Assembly (NCBI GenBank): GCA_030681645.1
Contig: JAUXRX010000057.1
Span: 62,001 to 126,000 of the forward strand
Source of the DNA: Archangium sp.
GTDB taxonomy: Bacteria > Myxococcota > Myxococcia > Myxococcales > Myxococcaceae
DNA: 64,000 bases
Reading direction: 5' to 3'
Both the position numbers and the translations under genes were made by a program. The notes beneath the pieces were generated by a model. It had not been told where the DNA came from. It searched no databases and was given only the letters and a program-made list of their open reading frames with translations. Below are positions 1-10,130 of the stretch, in pieces (positions within the stretch are counted from its first letter, which is position 1; each line of letters starts with the position of its first letter).

Positions 1-1575
1 GAGCGACACCTCGACCTTGCGTTCGCTGAACGACGGCCCGTAGCGCTCGACCGCGGTCTTGACCAGCTCGTCCAACCGCATGAGCTGGAAGTCCATGCGC
101 ATGCCGCCCTGCTCGAACTTGGCCAGGTCGAGGAGATCGTCCACCAGCGCGTTGAGCCGCTCGGTCGACTCGCGCGCCATGGTGAGGAAGCGCTTCTGCT
201 TCTCGGTGATGTCGCCGGCGAGCCTGTTGAGCACCAGGTCGAGCGCACCCGCGATGCTGGTCAGCGGCGTGCGCAGCTCGTGGCTGATGATGCCGACGAA
301 CTCGTCCTTGCGCTGGGTGAGCAGCTTCTGCTCGCTGACGTCGCGCAGCACCAGCACCAGCCCGCGCAGCTCGCGCGCCGCGCCGGCCACCGGGGTGACC
401 ACCAGCTCGATGTCGCGCTCGTGCAGCCGCAGCTCCTCGCGCATCGTCTTGGCGCCGCCGTATTCCCAGCCGCGCACCAGCTCGAAGGGCGACAGGCCCA
501 GCTCGGCGGTGAGCCGCTCGAAGCCGGGCCGGGTGTCTTCGGCCGACAGCTTGAGCAGCTCGCGCGCCGCCTTGTTCACCACCACCACCCCGCCCTTCGC
601 GTCGGTGAGGATGACGCCGTCACCCATCGCCTCGACCATCTGCTCGATGCGCAGGCGCGCCTCGCGCTCGGCCGCGCGCACGTGGGTGATGGCGTCGGTG
701 GTCTGGTTGACCAGCACGTCGAGCAGCTCGCCGTCGTCGGTGCTGTACGAATCGGGCCGGGTGGAAAAGAGCGCCAGGGTGCCGACCGTCTGCTTCTCGG
801 CGACCAGCGGAACCGAGATGGCGCAGGCGAAGGTGGACAGGCCCTCGGCCACGCCGGCGACCTCGCCGCTCACGTTGGTGCTGACCCGCTCTTCCGGCAG
901 CACGATGCCGGCCGCCTTGCGGTGGGCCGAGAGCACCGAGTCCTTCACGTGCAGCAGCGCGCTCTCGTTGAGCGCCGTGGTGCAGCGAATGCGCAGGGCC
1001 GCGGTCTCGCCGTCGCTCGACTCGATCAGCACCGCGCTGGCGTCGTGCGGGAGCACCCGGCCCACGGTGGCCAGCAGCCGGTCGACGATGGCGTCCAGCG
1101 AGGGCGCGTCTTTCGCGCTCTGCCGGCTCACCTCGTACATCACGTTGAGCGCCTCGATGCGCTTGTGGAGCGACTCGACCAGCCGCTCCTTCTCCTTGCG
1201 CAGCTGGGCGACGGCGAGCGCATTGCGCACCGTCATGGTGAGATCGTTGATGTCCCACGGCTTGGTGACGTAGCGGAACACCTGCCCCTCGTTGATCGCG
1301 GAGATCAGGTCGTTGGGGTTGGTGTACGCGGTGAGGAGGATGGTGGTGACGCCGAAGCCTTCCTTCCGCGCCTCGCGCACCAGCTCGATGCCGGTCATCT
1401 CGGGCATCTTCTGATCGGTGATCAGCAGGTCGACTGGTCTCGAGCGCAAGACCGCCAGCGCCTCGGGGCCCGACCTCGCGGTGAGCACGATCGCCAGCCG
1501 GTCGAACATCCGGCACAGGACGTCGAGCACGTTGGGCTCGTCGTCGACACAGAGAATGGTGGGCTTCACGGTCAC
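1..1575 (-). CDS. Hybrid histidine kinase with N-terminal receiver, partial (C-terminus outside window)
   Basis: The frame runs from a GTG at 1575 (a GTG at 1569 is also possible) off the left edge, showing 525 codons. The first ~120 residues are a response-regulator receiver: it opens TILCVDDEPN and carries the phospho-acceptor Asp in LLITDQKMPEM near residue 54. A GAF-like stretch (about 150-300) and a PAS-like stretch (about 310-415) follow. The HisKA H-box ISHELRTPLTS has its His near residue 431. The ATPase domain would lie beyond the edge. The receiver-first, kinase-last order suggests a cytosolic protein controlled by phosphorylation from another kinase. It lies 70 bp downstream of mlaD on the same strand, so it could be read from the mla operon. 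The partner regulator is unknown. Confidence 0.93.
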   Translation of the reverse strand, partial: MTVKPTILCVDDEPNVLDVLCRMFDRLAIVLTARSGPEALAVLRSRPVDLLITDQKMPEMTGIELVREARKEGFGVTTILLTAYTNPNDLISAINEGQVFRYVTKPWDINDLTMTVRNALAVAQLRKEKERLVESLHKRIEALNVMYEVSRQSAKDAPSLDAIVDRLLATVGRVLPHDASAVLIESSDGETAALRIRCTTALNESALLHVKDSVLSAHRKAAGIVLPEERVSTNVSGEVAGVAEGLSTFACAISVPLVAEKQTVGTLALFSTRPDSYSTDDGELLDVLVNQTTDAITHVRAAEREARLRIEQMVEAMGDGVILTDAKGGVVVVNKAARELLKLSAEDTRPGFERLTAELGLSPFELVRGWEYGGAKTMREELRLHERDIELVVTPVAGAARELRGLVLVLRDVSEQKLLTQRKDEFVGIISHELRTPLTSIAGALDLVLNRLAGDITEKQKRFLTMARESTERLNALVDDLLDLAKFEQGGMRMDFQLMRLDELVKTAVERYGPSFSERKVEVSL

Positions 1576-1645
1576 GGGGGGATCCCCAGTGTAGGCCCCA
1601 CAGGCCCCGCGTCGAAAAACCTACATCGGCCCCACCCTGCCCGAA

Positions 1646-2782
1646 CTACTTCTGCGGCTTCCCGGCGGCGTCGATCTTGTCGCCGTTGCTGATGCTGATT
1701 CGCACCAGCTCGCGCAGGATCCGGTTGCGCTTGATGTTGCCGAGGATCTCCTTGAGGTCTTCGTAGACGGTCGGGTCGTTGATCACCGCGCCCAGCGTGC
1801 CCTCGCCGGCGTTGACCCTCGCGGTGATCTTCTTCACGTCAGAAACCGCCGAGGCGAGATCACCCAGCAGCGACTTCGCGTCGCCGTAGACCAGCTGGTA
1901 GACCGCGCCGTCCTTGGTGGTCTTCGCGTCGTGAATGAGCTTGGCCAGCTCGTCGGCCGCCTCGCCCAGGTCGGTCACCGCCGTGGCGACCTTCTTGTCG
2001 TAGATCAGGGCGTGCAGCGAGCCCTCGCCCGTCTTGATGTCCGCGAGCAGCCCGTCGACGCGGGCCACGGCGCTGTCGAGCTTCACCGCCACCGACGAGG
2101 CGTTGGCCAGCAGCGTCTTGAGCTCGTCGCTGGTCTTCTTGTCGTAGATGATCGTGTGGGCGACGCCCTTGCCGCTCTCGATCTCGGCGGCGATGTTGCG
2201 CGCCGAGCGGATGAACTGGGTCACGTCTTCCTGGATCGCCGGGGTGGTGTACGACTGCACGCCCGAGCGCAGGTCGCGGGTGATGCCGACCGCGTTGTCG
2301 ATCACCTCGCCGGTCGCCTTGAGCAGCGAGCTGATGTCGCCCGAGGTGCCGGTGGTCAGCTCGCCCTTGTTCGGCACCACCGGCTTCTTCGGAGAGCCCA
2401 GGGAGATGTCGATCGCCTTGTCGCCGAGCACGCCGCGGCCCGTCACGCGCGCCACCGAGTCGGCGCGAATGCGCTCCTGGAAGCGGTTGCTGATCTCCAT
2501 GGTGACGATGATGCGGGAATCACCCAGGTCGGGCGCGAAGCTGATCTTCGACACCTTGCCCACCCCCAGGCCGCCCAGCCGCACCGGTGAGTCGAGCGCC
2601 AGGCCGTCGACGTTCTCGAACGCGCCCGTGTAGATGTTCGCCTCTTCGAAGAGGCGGCGTTCCTTGCCGATCACGAAGACGACGATGCCCGCGAGCGCGA
2701 GCCCGAGCGCGATGAACAACCCCGCGCGGATGATGACCCGCCGCTCGCGATCTGCCGGATTCATGGGTGGTTGCTGCGCCAT
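1646..2782 (-). CDS. mlaD: MlaD/Mce-family phospholipid transport protein
   Basis: This 378-aa protein has a cytosolic start, one membrane segment (about residues 20-39) and an Mce/MlaD domain (about 48-125) containing the family's VRLGGLGVGKV-type strand. In MlaD proteins this domain forms the periplasmic lipid-binding ring on the inner-membrane ABC complex. The region after about residue 150 is long and probably helical, longer than E. coli MlaD and closer to Mce-type proteins with an extended tail. The gene starts 1 bp after the mlaF stop, so it is the third gene of a tight mlaE-mlaF-mlaD unit. No MlaB or MlaC homologue is next to it. Confidence 0.93.
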   Translation of the reverse strand: MAQQPPMNPADRERRVIIRAGLFIALGLALAGIVVFVIGKERRLFEEANIYTGAFENVDGLALDSPVRLGGLGVGKVSKISFAPDLGDSRIIVTMEISNRFQERIRADSVARVTGRGVLGDKAIDISLGSPKKPVVPNKGELTTGTSGDISSLLKATGEVIDNAVGITRDLRSGVQSYTTPAIQEDVTQFIRSARNIAAEIESGKGVAHTIIYDKKTSDELKTLLANASSVAVKLDSAVARVDGLLADIKTGEGSLHALIYDKKVATAVTDLGEAADELAKLIHDAKTTKDGAVYQLVYGDAKSLLGDLASAVSDVKKITARVNAGEGTLGAVINDPTVYEDLKEILGNIKRNRILRELVRISISNGDKIDAAGKPQK

Positions 2783-2783
2783 T

Positions 2784-3542
2784 TCAGCTCTTCCTCGCGT
2801 CGAAGAACGCGCGCACGTCGGGGTTCGTCGAGGCCTGCATCTCTTCTACCGTACCGCTGGCCACGATCTTCCGCTTCGCCAACATGGCCATGCGATCGCT
2901 CACCCGGAACGCGCTGTCCATGTCGTGGGTGACGACGATGGAGGTGCAGCCCAGCTGGTGCTTCATCGAGACGATCAGCTCGTCGATCACCTTGGTGCTG
3001 ATGGGGTCGAGGCCGGTGGTGGGCTCGTCGTAGAGGATCACCTCGGGCTCGATGGCGATCGCGCGCGCCAGCCCCACCCGCTTGCGCATGCCGCCCGAGA
3101 GATCCGACGGCCGCATCTGCTCGATGCCGGGCAGGTTGACCATCTTGAGGTTCTTCGCCACCCGCGCGGTGATGTCGGCCTCGCTGAGTTCCCGCATGTG
3201 CTCGCGCAGGGGGTAGGCGATGTTCTCGCCCACGGTGAGCGAGTCGAAGAGCGCCGCGCCCTGGAAGACCATCGCCACGCGCTTGCGCACCTCGCGGATT
3301 TCCTTCTCGCCGTAGGTGGTCACGTCGCCGCCCTCGAACCAGATGTGACCCCGATCGGGGTACAGCAGCCCGATGAGGCACTTGAGCATCACGCTCTTGC
3401 CGCTGCCGGACCCGCCGATGATGGTGAGCGTCTCACCCCGCCGGATCTCGAGATCGAGCCCCTCGAAGATGCGCTTGGGCCCGAAGGCCTTCCACAGGCC
3501 CTCCCACTTGATCAGCACTTCCCCTTCGGCCGGTGCGCTCAC
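2784..3542 (-). CDS. mlaF: Mla ABC transporter ATP-binding protein
   Basis: The 252-aa product is a complete ABC ATPase: Walker A GGSGSGKS, signature LSGGMRKRV, Walker B VILYDEPTTGLD and the switch His in VVTHDMDS. The GTG start at 3542 overlaps the mlaE stop by four bases (GTGA), indicating translational coupling. The family drives retrograde or anterograde glycerophospholipid movement together with MlaE and MlaD to maintain outer-membrane asymmetry. The assignment to lipid rather than other ABC import rests on the flanking permease and Mce protein. Confidence 0.95.
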   Translation of the reverse strand: MSAPAEGEVLIKWEGLWKAFGPKRIFEGLDLEIRRGETLTIIGGSGSGKSVMLKCLIGLLYPDRGHIWFEGGDVTTYGEKEIREVRKRVAMVFQGAALFDSLTVGENIAYPLREHMRELSEADITARVAKNLKMVNLPGIEQMRPSDLSGGMRKRVGLARAIAIEPEVILYDEPTTGLDPISTKVIDELIVSMKHQLGCTSIVVTHDMDSAFRVSDRMAMLAKRKIVASGTVEEMQASTNPDVRAFFDARKS

Positions 3543-4384
3543 AGGGCGAGGAACAGCTTGGTGAGGAAGAAGTCAGACAGGAGCACGCCCACCGAGGTGA
3601 TGGCCACGGTCTCGGTGGTGGCCTTGCCCACGCCCTCGGTGCCGCCGCTCACCTCGAAGCCCTTGTAACAACCGACCACCGCGATGATGACGCCGAAGAC
3701 CGCGCTCTTCGCGATGCCCGACGAGAAGTCGACGATGTCCGCCGTCTCCACCGCCGAGCGGAAGAACTGCTCCATGGGGATGTCGTACTGCGTGGCGGCC
3801 ACCACGCTGCCGGCCAACATGCCGAACACGTCGGAGAGCGCAGTCAGCGCGGGGATCACCAGGAAGCAGGCGATGAGGCGAGGCGTGACCAGCTTCTTGA
3901 TGGGGTCAGCGCCGAGCGCAGAGATGGCGTCGATCTGTTCGGTCACCCGCATCGAGCCCAGCTCGGCGGTGATGCCCGAGCCGATGCGCGCGCCGACGGT
4001 GAGCGCCGTCAGCACCGGGCCCAGCTCGCGGAAGAGCGTGAGCACCACCACCTTGCCCACGGTGTGCTGAATGCCGAAGCGCTGCATGAAGAAGGCGAAC
4101 TGCAGGGTGATCACCAGGCCCGCGAAGGTGGCGGTGAGCGTGGCGAGCGAGAGCGAGCGCGTGCCCAGCATCTCGATCTGGTAGGCGACGGTGCCCAGCG
4201 CGAAGGGCCGGGTGAAGGCGCGGCGGGCGGCCCGCACCAGCATCACCATCATGCCGCCGAAGGCGCCGAAGCCGTCCTGCACGCGCGCGCTGAAGGGGAT
4301 GATCGCCGCCAGCTCCTGCTGCACCATGTCGGTGAGCTCGGTCTGGGTCGGCTCCTCCGGGTGCTGGGGCGAGCTGTCCGTCAT
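3539..4384 (-). CDS. mlaE: MlaE-family ABC transporter permease
   Basis: This 281-aa polytopic membrane protein matches the MlaE/YrbE permease family. Residues 60-270 carry several hydrophobic helices, with the family's conserved ELGPVLTALTVGARIGSGI segment and an ELGSMRVTEQIDAI segment thought to contact the ATPase. The ATG at 4384 is the only sensible start, and no good Shine-Dalgarno lies upstream because the start abuts repeated DNA (4391-4563). Reading the flanks of that DNA together restores an ATGA overlap with the preceding lipoprotein stop, which suggests the start was once translationally coupled. Confidence 0.94.
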   Translation of the reverse strand: MTDSSPQHPEEPTQTELTDMVQQELAAIIPFSARVQDGFGAFGGMMVMLVRAARRAFTRPFALGTVAYQIEMLGTRSLSLATLTATFAGLVITLQFAFFMQRFGIQHTVGKVVVLTLFRELGPVLTALTVGARIGSGITAELGSMRVTEQIDAISALGADPIKKLVTPRLIACFLVIPALTALSDVFGMLAGSVVAATQYDIPMEQFFRSAVETADIVDFSSGIAKSAVFGVIIAVVGCYKGFEVSGGTEGVGKATTETVAITSVGVLLSDFFLTKLFLAL

Positions 4385-4390
4385 GGAGCG

Positions 4391-4563
4391 GCGCCGCCAG
4401 CAGCGGAACGCTGCGCGAGACAGCGAGGAACGGAGCCGCCAGCAGCGGCACGCTGCGCGAGACAGACGGGAGCGAAGCGGACGTCTGGCCGAGGCGAAGT
4501 GACCCGGGAAACGGGAGCGAAGCGGACGTCTGGCCGAGGCAGAGCGACCCAGATCATGGAGCG
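4391..4563. mobile_element. Repeat-built insertion with 10-bp flanking direct repeat
   Basis: The stretch between the lipoprotein stop and the mlaE start is made of two imperfect 42-bp tandem units (about 4393-4434 and 4435-4476) and two copies of an identical 30-bp block (4466-4495 and 4511-4540, period 45). The ten bases TCATGGAGCG occur at 4381-4390 and again at 4554-4563, like a target-site duplication. The left copy contains the mlaE start codon and the right copy contains the lipoprotein stop codon. Degenerate relatives of the second unit, ending near GCGACCCGG, occur at about 24340-24355 and 32851-32896. No transposase is present. Confidence 0.6.
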
Positions 4564-5042
4564 CGCTCCTGCCGAAAGCCTGCCACCAGCGCGTCGAATT
4601 CAGCCTGGTGCTCGGCCTCGAGCCCGGCCGGGCTGATGTAGCTGAAGTCGTGCACGCACCCGTTCTTCTTGAGCACCACCAGGTCGAGCGAGCGCGACAC
4701 GCCGTCGAGCTTGGCCCGGACCAGCGAGCGGAGGGCGTCGCGGCCGTCGAGCTGGAACTTCTTCTTGCTGACCCACTCGCGGTCCGTGAAGCCGATCATG
4801 AGGTGGTTGGTGAGCACCTCGAGCTGCGGGTCTTCATGGCCGGTGCAGGTGGCGTTGACCGCGATCACATGGCCCGAGGGGGAAAGCCAGGCGAGGTCGT
4901 TGTCGTCGAAGCCCACCCGGCTCCAGGGGGCCGGGGGCTCGACCACGGCGTACGAGACCCCGCCGCGCGTGAACATGCCGCCGGCCAGCCCTCCGCGGCA
5001 GCCCGAGACCAACACCACCAACCCCAGGAGGACGCAGCGCAT
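4554..5042 (-). CDS. Small lipoprotein of unknown function
   Basis: Starting at the ATG at 5042 gives a 162-aa protein with a lipoprotein signal peptide ending in the lipobox LVSGC. An ATG at 5063 is also in frame but places eight extra residues before the signal. The mature part has no domain I recognise; it contains scattered Cys (CTG, NGCVH) and a segment resembling small stress- or envelope-associated lipoproteins. It is divergent from lexA and sits just upstream of mlaE. Removal of the intervening repeat would make it overlap mlaE by ATGA, so it may belong to the Mla operon. A role in phospholipid trafficking is only inference. Confidence 0.8.
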   Translation of the reverse strand: MRCVLLGLVVLVSGCRGGLAGGMFTRGGVSYAVVEPPAPWSRVGFDDNDLAWLSPSGHVIAVNATCTGHEDPQLEVLTNHLMIGFTDREWVSKKKFQLDGRDALRSLVRAKLDGVSRSLDLVVLKKNGCVHDFSYISPAGLEAEHQAEFDALVAGFRQERAP

Positions 5043-5084
5043 GTGGGAGCCAGTGTGCCCCATGTTCGGGGCCGGTTGAAAAAA

Positions 5085-5130
5085 TTGACTCTGTACGGCC
5101 GTTCAGGAACCATACTGAACAGAGATCCAG
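5085..5130 (+). promoter_or_regulatory. lexA promoter with two opposed LexA boxes
   Basis: CTGTACGGCCGTTCAGG at 5091-5107 fits the operator described for Myxococcus xanthus LexA (CTRHAMRYBYGTTCAGS) with one mismatch. A second candidate, CTGGATCTCTGTTCAGT, is on the minus strand at 5114-5130. Together they give the inverted repeat GTTCAG-N8-CTGAAC. A -35-like TTGACT lies at 5085-5090 and a weak -10 candidate CATACT at 5111-5116, so the boxes cover the core promoter. This fits autorepression. The divergent lipoprotein could also be affected. Confidence 0.75.
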
Positions 5131-5148
5131 CCTTACAGGGAGCGCCCC

Positions 5149-5802
5149 ATGGAAGACATCACCGACCGCCAGAAGGAAATCCTCACCTTCATCCAGCGCA
5201 CCACCGAGGAGCGCGGCTTCCCTCCGACGATCCGTGAGATCGGTGAAGAGATGGATATCCGCTCGACCAACGGGGTCAATGATCACCTGAAGGCGCTCGA
5301 GCGGAAGGGGTTCCTCACCCGCGGCGAGCAGCAGAGCCGGTCGCTGGTGCCCACCAAGCGCGCGCGGATGATCCTCGGCATGGGGGCGAAGAAGTCTGAC
5401 CCCACGATGCTCGAGATTCCCCTGCTCGGCCGGGTGGCGGCCGGCGCGCCGATCCTCGCGCAGGAGAACATCGAAGACACGGTGCGCATCGACAGCTTCC
5501 TGCTCGGCGGCAACGGGAAGGAAGTGTTCGCCCTGAGGGTGAAGGGCAACTCGATGATCGAGGACGGCATCCACGACGGCGACTTCATCTTCGTGAAGAA
5601 GGCGCCCAGCGCCGCGGTGGGCGAGATCGTCGTCGCGCTGATCGAGGACGAGGCCACGGTGAAGCGCTACTTCCCCGAAGGCGATCGCATTCGTTTCCAG
5701 CCCGCCAACAAGGACATGGAACCGATCTACGTGGCCAAGGCCGACTTCCGCCAGACGATGATCCTCGGCCGCGTGGTGGGCGTGTACCGCAAGATGATGT
5801 GA
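5149..5802 (+). CDS. lexA: LexA repressor
   Basis: The 217-aa product has the LexA architecture: an N-terminal winged helix-turn-helix (residues 1-65, with the IREIGEEMDIRSTNGVNDHL recognition region) and a C-terminal S24 autoprotease domain. The cleavage site Ala-Gly lies in RVAAGAPI, the catalytic Ser in GNSMIEDG, and the catalytic Lys in EATVKRYF. RecA-stimulated self-cleavage would derepress the SOS genes. The start is the ATG at 5149 with a purine-rich AGGGAG upstream. Its own promoter carries two LexA-type boxes, and recN in the same window has a similar box. Confidence 0.98.
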   Translation: MEDITDRQKEILTFIQRTTEERGFPPTIREIGEEMDIRSTNGVNDHLKALERKGFLTRGEQQSRSLVPTKRARMILGMGAKKSDPTMLEIPLLGRVAAGAPILAQENIEDTVRIDSFLLGGNGKEVFALRVKGNSMIEDGIHDGDFIFVKKAPSAAVGEIVVALIEDEATVKRYFPEGDRIRFQPANKDMEPIYVAKADFRQTMILGRVVGVYRKMM

Positions 5803-5851
5803 CGGGTGACCAGGTGTCCCTGGTCGCTGAGGTAGCGTGTCGAACCCTTCA

Positions 5852-6370
5852 ATGAACGCACCTCGCGCAAGCATGCTGTTCCTGGCGGCGATGGTCTCAT
5901 GCAGTCCGATCCCCTCCCCGACCGACGATGCCGGGTCCCGGGATGCTGGCGCTCCTGATGCCGGAGCGCCCGATGGCGGCAGCAGCGCTGACGCCGGCCG
6001 TCTCGATTCGCAGGAGAGCTACACCTTCTCCGGCTGCGACGATGCGGGGACCTATGGCTGCCCCCGCTCGCTGGTCTTCGTCTGTGCGCTGAACTCCATT
6101 CGCGAACGCTACGCGTCGTGCCAAAGCCCGGCCGACTGCGTGCTCGTTTCGACCATCAACTGCTTCTCCCACTTGACGACCTGCCCGCCCGCTGCGGTCA
6201 ACGATGCGGGCGCAGCCTCCTTTCTCGCGGAGGCCAACGCCGAAGGAGAACGCTACTGCGACGGCGGCAATTGTCGGCTCCATGGCTCGTGTGCCGTCAG
6301 CTACCAACGCCAGTTGGTCGACTGCGTGAGCGGAAGATGCGTCGCGCTCTCGGACGACGGCGGGCCGTGA
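5852..6370 (+). CDS. Cys-rich lipoprotein with Asp-Ala-Gly linker
   Basis: From the ATG at 5852 (a GTG at 5837 is in frame) the 172-aa product has a hydrophobic start ending MVSC, a likely lipobox, followed by a low-complexity DAG/DGG linker (about residues 25-50) typical of myxobacterial lipoproteins. The globular part holds about ten Cys residues in spaced pairs, suggesting disulfides and export. I recognise no family. It is downstream of lexA on the same strand with a 49-bp gap and faces the convergent ABC-F gene. Confidence 0.75.
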   Translation: MNAPRASMLFLAAMVSCSPIPSPTDDAGSRDAGAPDAGAPDGGSSADAGRLDSQESYTFSGCDDAGTYGCPRSLVFVCALNSIRERYASCQSPADCVLVSTINCFSHLTTCPPAAVNDAGAASFLAEANAEGERYCDGGNCRLHGSCAVSYQRQLVDCVSGRCVALSDDGGP

Positions 6371-6405
6371 GCACTCAACGCTCGAGGAAGATGTTGGATA
6401 GAGCT

Positions 6406-8355
<1,950 letters not shown>

Positions 8356-8410
8356 GACGCCGCGGCGAATACCACGCACGGGCGGAGCGATCCGCGTAAA
8401 CTCTCCGGTC

Positions 8411-8430
8411 GGCGAACTCGCGCCTCGGGG
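8411..8430. repeat. 17-bp dispersed repeat, copy 1
   Basis: GGCGAACTCGCGCCTCG begins at 8411, in the leader of the kinase gene. Identical copies occur at 23613-23629, in the protease gene N-terminus, and on the other strand at about 27722-27738 in recN. The core GGCG...CGCC is partly self-complementary. Three identical 17-mers are more than expected by chance in 64 kb, even at high GC. Confidence 0.7.
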
Positions 8431-8442
8431 AAATAGCGGCCA

Positions 8443-9984
8443 ATGGCGAAGGAACCGTTCGAAGCCGTCAATGCCAACGAGCTGATCGGCAAGGTCCTCG
8501 ACGGCCGGTACAAGGTCGAGTCCGTGCTGGGCCAGGGCGGCATGGGCATGGTCTTCAAGGGCATTCAGACCAGCGTGCAGCGCCCGGTCGCCTTGAAGAC
8601 GCTGCACCCGCAGCTCGCGATGGCCCCCACCTTCTTCGAGCGCTTCAAGCGCGAAGCCGAGATGGCGAGCCGGCTGCACCACCCCAACATCATCACCATC
8701 TACGACTTCGGGAAGACCGCCGAGGGCCTCTGCTACTACGTGATGGAGATGCTCGAGGGCGAGTCGCTGCGCGAGCGGATCAAGCGCGACGGCCCCTTCA
8801 CCCTGCGCCAGGCCGCCGCGATCATCGAGCAGGCCGCCGCGGGCGTCGCGCACGCGCACCACACCCAGGTGATCCACCGCGATCTCAAGCCGCACAACAT
8901 CATGCTCACCTCGGTCGACGGCAACGAGTACGTCAAGGTGCTCGACTTCGGCCTCGTCAAGGCGCTCGAGCAGGAAGAAGAGGAGCAGCTCACCTCGACC
9001 GGCCAGGTGCTCGGCACGCCCCAGTACATGCCGCCCGAGCAGGCCGGCGGCGAGGTCGTCGACCAGCGCTCCGATCTCTTCTCCCTCACCGGCGTCTTCT
9101 ACTACTGCCTCACCGGTCACTCGCCCTACGGCGCGAACTCGGTGCGCAAGGCGCTCACCCTCGCGCTCGCCGCGAACGTGCCGGCGATCGAGACCTACCG
9201 GAAGGGCTCTCCCGTCCCCAGGGCGATCGACGAGTTCATGGTGAAGGGCCTCAAGCCCGAGAAGGAAGATCGTTTCCAGACCGCCGAAGACTTCGTGCAG
9301 TCGATGCACGCGGCGCTCTCCGGCACGCCCGACTCCGTGCTCGACGCGGTGCCTCTCTTCACCCCGGAGACCGGCAGCAAGGACAGCGGCAGCGGCTCGT
9401 CGTCCGCGTCCCGCAAGTCGGGCGCGAGCCGCTCGAAGGTGCCCTCGAAGGCCATCTCGGCGGTCTCCAGGCCGCTTCCCCGCCAGGCCTCGAAGATCGA
9501 GCCCGCTCCGGCCCCGGAAGAGAAGCGCCAGCCGCCTCCCCCTCAGGGCGTTCCCCTCGGTGCGCTGGTGGCCGTCGCGGCCGTGCTGGTGCTGCTGATC
9601 GGCGGCGCGCTGGTGTGGAAGCTCGCCGGCAAGACCGAGCCGGTCGAAGCGCCGCCCCCCCTCGTCGCGAACACGCCGCCTGAAGTGCCGGCCAGGGTCG
9701 AGGCCACCCCCGCGAAGGTCACACTCAAGACCACACCGGACGGCGCCGAGGTGCTCGAGGGTGGCGTGATGATCGGCAACACCCCGCTGACGCTCGATTG
9801 GGCTCGGGGCACCACCCGCGAGCTCACCTTCAAGCTCGCGGGGCACAAAGACCTGGTCAAAACCCTGCGCTCGGAGGCCGACCAGTCCTTCGACTTTCAG
9901 CTCGAGCCCGCCCCTTCATCAAAGCCGCCGCCTGGCAAGAAGCCTCCGCCGAAAAAGGGGCCTGACATCGGTGCCTTCGACTAG
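8443..9984 (+). CDS. Transmembrane Ser/Thr protein kinase with PEGA domain
   Basis: This 513-aa protein begins with a Hanks-type kinase domain (about residues 22-290): Gly loop GQGGMG, ATP-anchoring Lys in VALKTL, catalytic loop HRDLKPHNIML near residue 143, DFG and activation-segment end PPEQ. A Ser/Pro-rich juxtamembrane stretch follows. Then comes one membrane helix (about 370-392), and the extracytoplasmic part carries a PEGA-type domain (TTPDGAEVLEGG..GNTPL). It is divergent from the ABC-F gene and upstream of the metallopeptidase/ligase pair. PEGA domains are surface-associated in other bacteria; the ligand is unknown. A GGGGA Shine-Dalgarno precedes the ATG. Confidence 0.96.
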   Translation: MAKEPFEAVNANELIGKVLDGRYKVESVLGQGGMGMVFKGIQTSVQRPVALKTLHPQLAMAPTFFERFKREAEMASRLHHPNIITIYDFGKTAEGLCYYVMEMLEGESLRERIKRDGPFTLRQAAAIIEQAAAGVAHAHHTQVIHRDLKPHNIMLTSVDGNEYVKVLDFGLVKALEQEEEEQLTSTGQVLGTPQYMPPEQAGGEVVDQRSDLFSLTGVFYYCLTGHSPYGANSVRKALTLALAANVPAIETYRKGSPVPRAIDEFMVKGLKPEKEDRFQTAEDFVQSMHAALSGTPDSVLDAVPLFTPETGSKDSGSGSSSASRKSGASRSKVPSKAISAVSRPLPRQASKIEPAPAPEEKRQPPPPQGVPLGALVAVAAVLVLLIGGALVWKLAGKTEPVEAPPPLVANTPPEVPARVEATPAKVTLKTTPDGAEVLEGGVMIGNTPLTLDWARGTTRELTFKLAGHKDLVKTLRSEADQSFDFQLEPAPSSKPPPGKKPPPKKGPDIGAFD

Positions 9985-10130
9985 TTGGAACTGGGTGGGT
10001 CTCGACAGACCCTCCACCTTAAAACAACTGAAATTTCATTCGTTTCGAGGACTTACCACTCGGAACGCGCGAGGGGCTTTGCGCGTTGGCTCTGTCGGTT
10101 ATGGTCGCCGCGACCGTCACAGAGCCACGA
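9985..10130 (+). promoter_or_regulatory. Hairpin-rich leader before the metallopeptidase gene
   Basis: This spacer holds a perfect GGGTCT-CGAC-AGACCC stem-loop (9997-10012), which could end the kinase transcript although no U tract follows. An AT-rich stretch (10019-10042) that could hold a promoter comes next. Two abutting stem-loops finish the leader: AACGCGC/GCGCGTT (10064-10087) and GGCTCTGT/ACAGAGCC (10088-10126), the latter enclosing a nested GGTCG-CCG-CGACC. The last hairpin ends four bases before the ATG at 10131, where no Shine-Dalgarno is obvious. The function is inferred only. Confidence 0.5.

Noticed and set aside
8356..9846. Extra 497-codon open frame joined to the ABC-F gene
   Set aside because: It is antisense to the kinase gene and has no conserved motif; it arises from high GC codon bias. 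The ABC-F gene is best started at 8355.
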